This document shows, one piece after another, positions 13,600 to 14,048 of a DNA stretch of 14,048 bases. The translations under genes and the position numbers were made by a program. A model generated the notes under the pieces. The model had not been told where the DNA came from. It saw nothing but the letters and a program-made list of their open reading frames with translations, and searched no databases. Source of the DNA: Candidatus Omnitrophota bacterium (GTDB taxonomy: Bacteria > Omnitrophota > Omnitrophia > Omnitrophales > Aquincolibacteriaceae); contig JAHFHI010000004.1 in the NCBI GenBank assembly GCA_023246995.1, positions 1-14,048 of the forward strand. The letters run 5' to 3'. The first letter of the stretch is position 1. Every line of letters starts with the position of its first letter.

Positions 13600-14048
13600 G
13601 GGGCCGTCGCCGGGGCCGCGGGGATTTTTTTTAGAATATAGAAGAATAGGTTGTTCGTCCCGTTTTGCGTGCGGCGGCTGAATTCGGTTTCTACGTTTGA
13701 TTCCACTTCCTTGACGAACACCGCCTGATAAGCCTCAAAAGGATAGAAAAGCATGTCTTCCTTCCGGCCCCGGGTCATTTGATAAAGGTTGATCCGGTTT
13801 TGGGCCACGCTGTAGACTCCCGGCGTTAATTTCGTGCGGTGGCTTACGAAAGCGATGGTCTGGTAAGGATTGGGCCGCGGTCGGTAGGGATAGGCCATGG
13901 TCTCCATTTCATAGTAATTGTATTTCTGCAGAACTTCTATCATCAGGCTAAGGTTCCAAGTAAAGCCAGCGGCGATGACGGTGTCGACTTCGTAGGCGGC
14001 CAGGAGACTCGTGATCTCGGTTTCGTCAAAAGGGTCCTGGCGCTCTTT
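13596..14048 (-). CDS. C-terminal part of unrecognised protein (runs off window)
   Basis: The reading frame is open from the right edge to a TAG at 13598-13596, giving 151 codons (150 residues plus stop) with no start required inside the window; an internal Met at 13943 is not a natural start. The residues upstream of it (DETEITSLLAAYEVDTVIAAG) look like normal protein sequence. The visible part is soluble and rich in Tyr, Arg and Asn, mixing predicted strands (TIAFVSHRT, DMLFYPFEAYQAVFV, NLFFYILKK) with a few helices, and ends in an Ala/Pro tail. It has no membrane helix and no motif I can name. It could be the extracytoplasmic tail of a membrane glycosyltransferase on the opposite strand, but nothing here proves that. 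Its stop overlaps the STT3-like gene's stop. Confidence 0.6.
   Translation of the reverse strand, partial: KERQDPFDETEITSLLAAYEVDTVIAAGFTWNLSLMIEVLQKYNYYEMETMAYPYRPRPNPYQTIAFVSHRTKLTPGVYSVAQNRINLYQMTRGRKEDMLFYPFEAYQAVFVKEVESNVETEFSRRTQNGTNNLFFYILKKIPAAPATAP

Noticed and set aside
13602..13632. GC-rich stretch followed by eight T (13625-13632) after the STT3-like stop, resembling a rho-independent terminator
   Set aside because: Only a 4-bp GGCC/GGCC stem with an 8-nt loop can form, the T run starts 7 nt beyond it, and the stretch codes for the end of the - strand protein.
1..14048. CRISPR array, tRNA/rRNA, transposase or prophage genes
   Set aside because: No spaced direct repeats, no cloverleaf or rRNA-like segment and no integrase or transposase motifs were seen; the window is filled by enzyme and membrane-protein genes.

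Overview
This window comes from an uncultured-type bacterium with moderate-to-high GC content and tightly packed, mostly translationally coupled genes. The gene mix is a membrane GT-C glycosyltransferase, DPM1-like and processive-type GT2 enzymes, GtrA, an STT3-family protein, a radical SAM enzyme and several stand-alone sugar-metabolism enzymes. It resembles what is seen in candidate phyla such as Omnitrophota or related deep bacterial lineages. That placement is inference from gene style only; no rRNA, ribosomal protein or other marker is present. Twelve genes lie on the + strand, and one partial gene on the - strand runs off the right edge. There is no tRNA, rRNA, CRISPR array, transposase or recognisable insertion sequence.

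Left unit (76-7621). This looks like one operon: GtrA; a GT-C membrane glycosyltransferase fused to a phosphoribulokinase/uridine-kinase-like domain; a class II aldolase; a protein made of two tandem nucleotidyltransferase domains; a DPM1-like GT2; a compact GDPD-like phosphodiesterase; a HAD phosphatase-like protein; and a SAM methyltransferase. Junctions are 0-16 nt gaps or short overlaps, including two ATGA stop/start overlaps. GtrA, the DPM1-like GT2 and the GT-C enzyme form a plausible polyprenyl-phosphate-sugar supply and use route. The kinase-like domain, aldolase, nucleotidyltransferases, GDPD and HAD proteins look like the parts of a pathway that builds or trims a phosphorylated, nucleotide-activated small sugar or polyol.

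Control region (7622-7759). This is the only sizeable gap, and it is AT-rich. It holds a good sigma-70-like promoter, a two-tier nested inverted repeat lying almost exactly at the predicted 5' end of the transcript, and the strongest Shine-Dalgarno in the window.

Right unit (7760-13599). Radical SAM/B12-fold protein, membrane-anchored GT2, SAM methyltransferase and a large STT3-type oligosaccharyltransferase-like protein with an altered WWDYG motif. Together the two units read as a surface-glycan or protein-glycosylation locus: sugars are activated, loaded on lipid, modified, and possibly transferred en bloc to protein by the STT3 homologue.

The STT3-like gene meets the partial - strand gene tail to tail, with the two TAG stops sharing the tetranucleotide CTAG.
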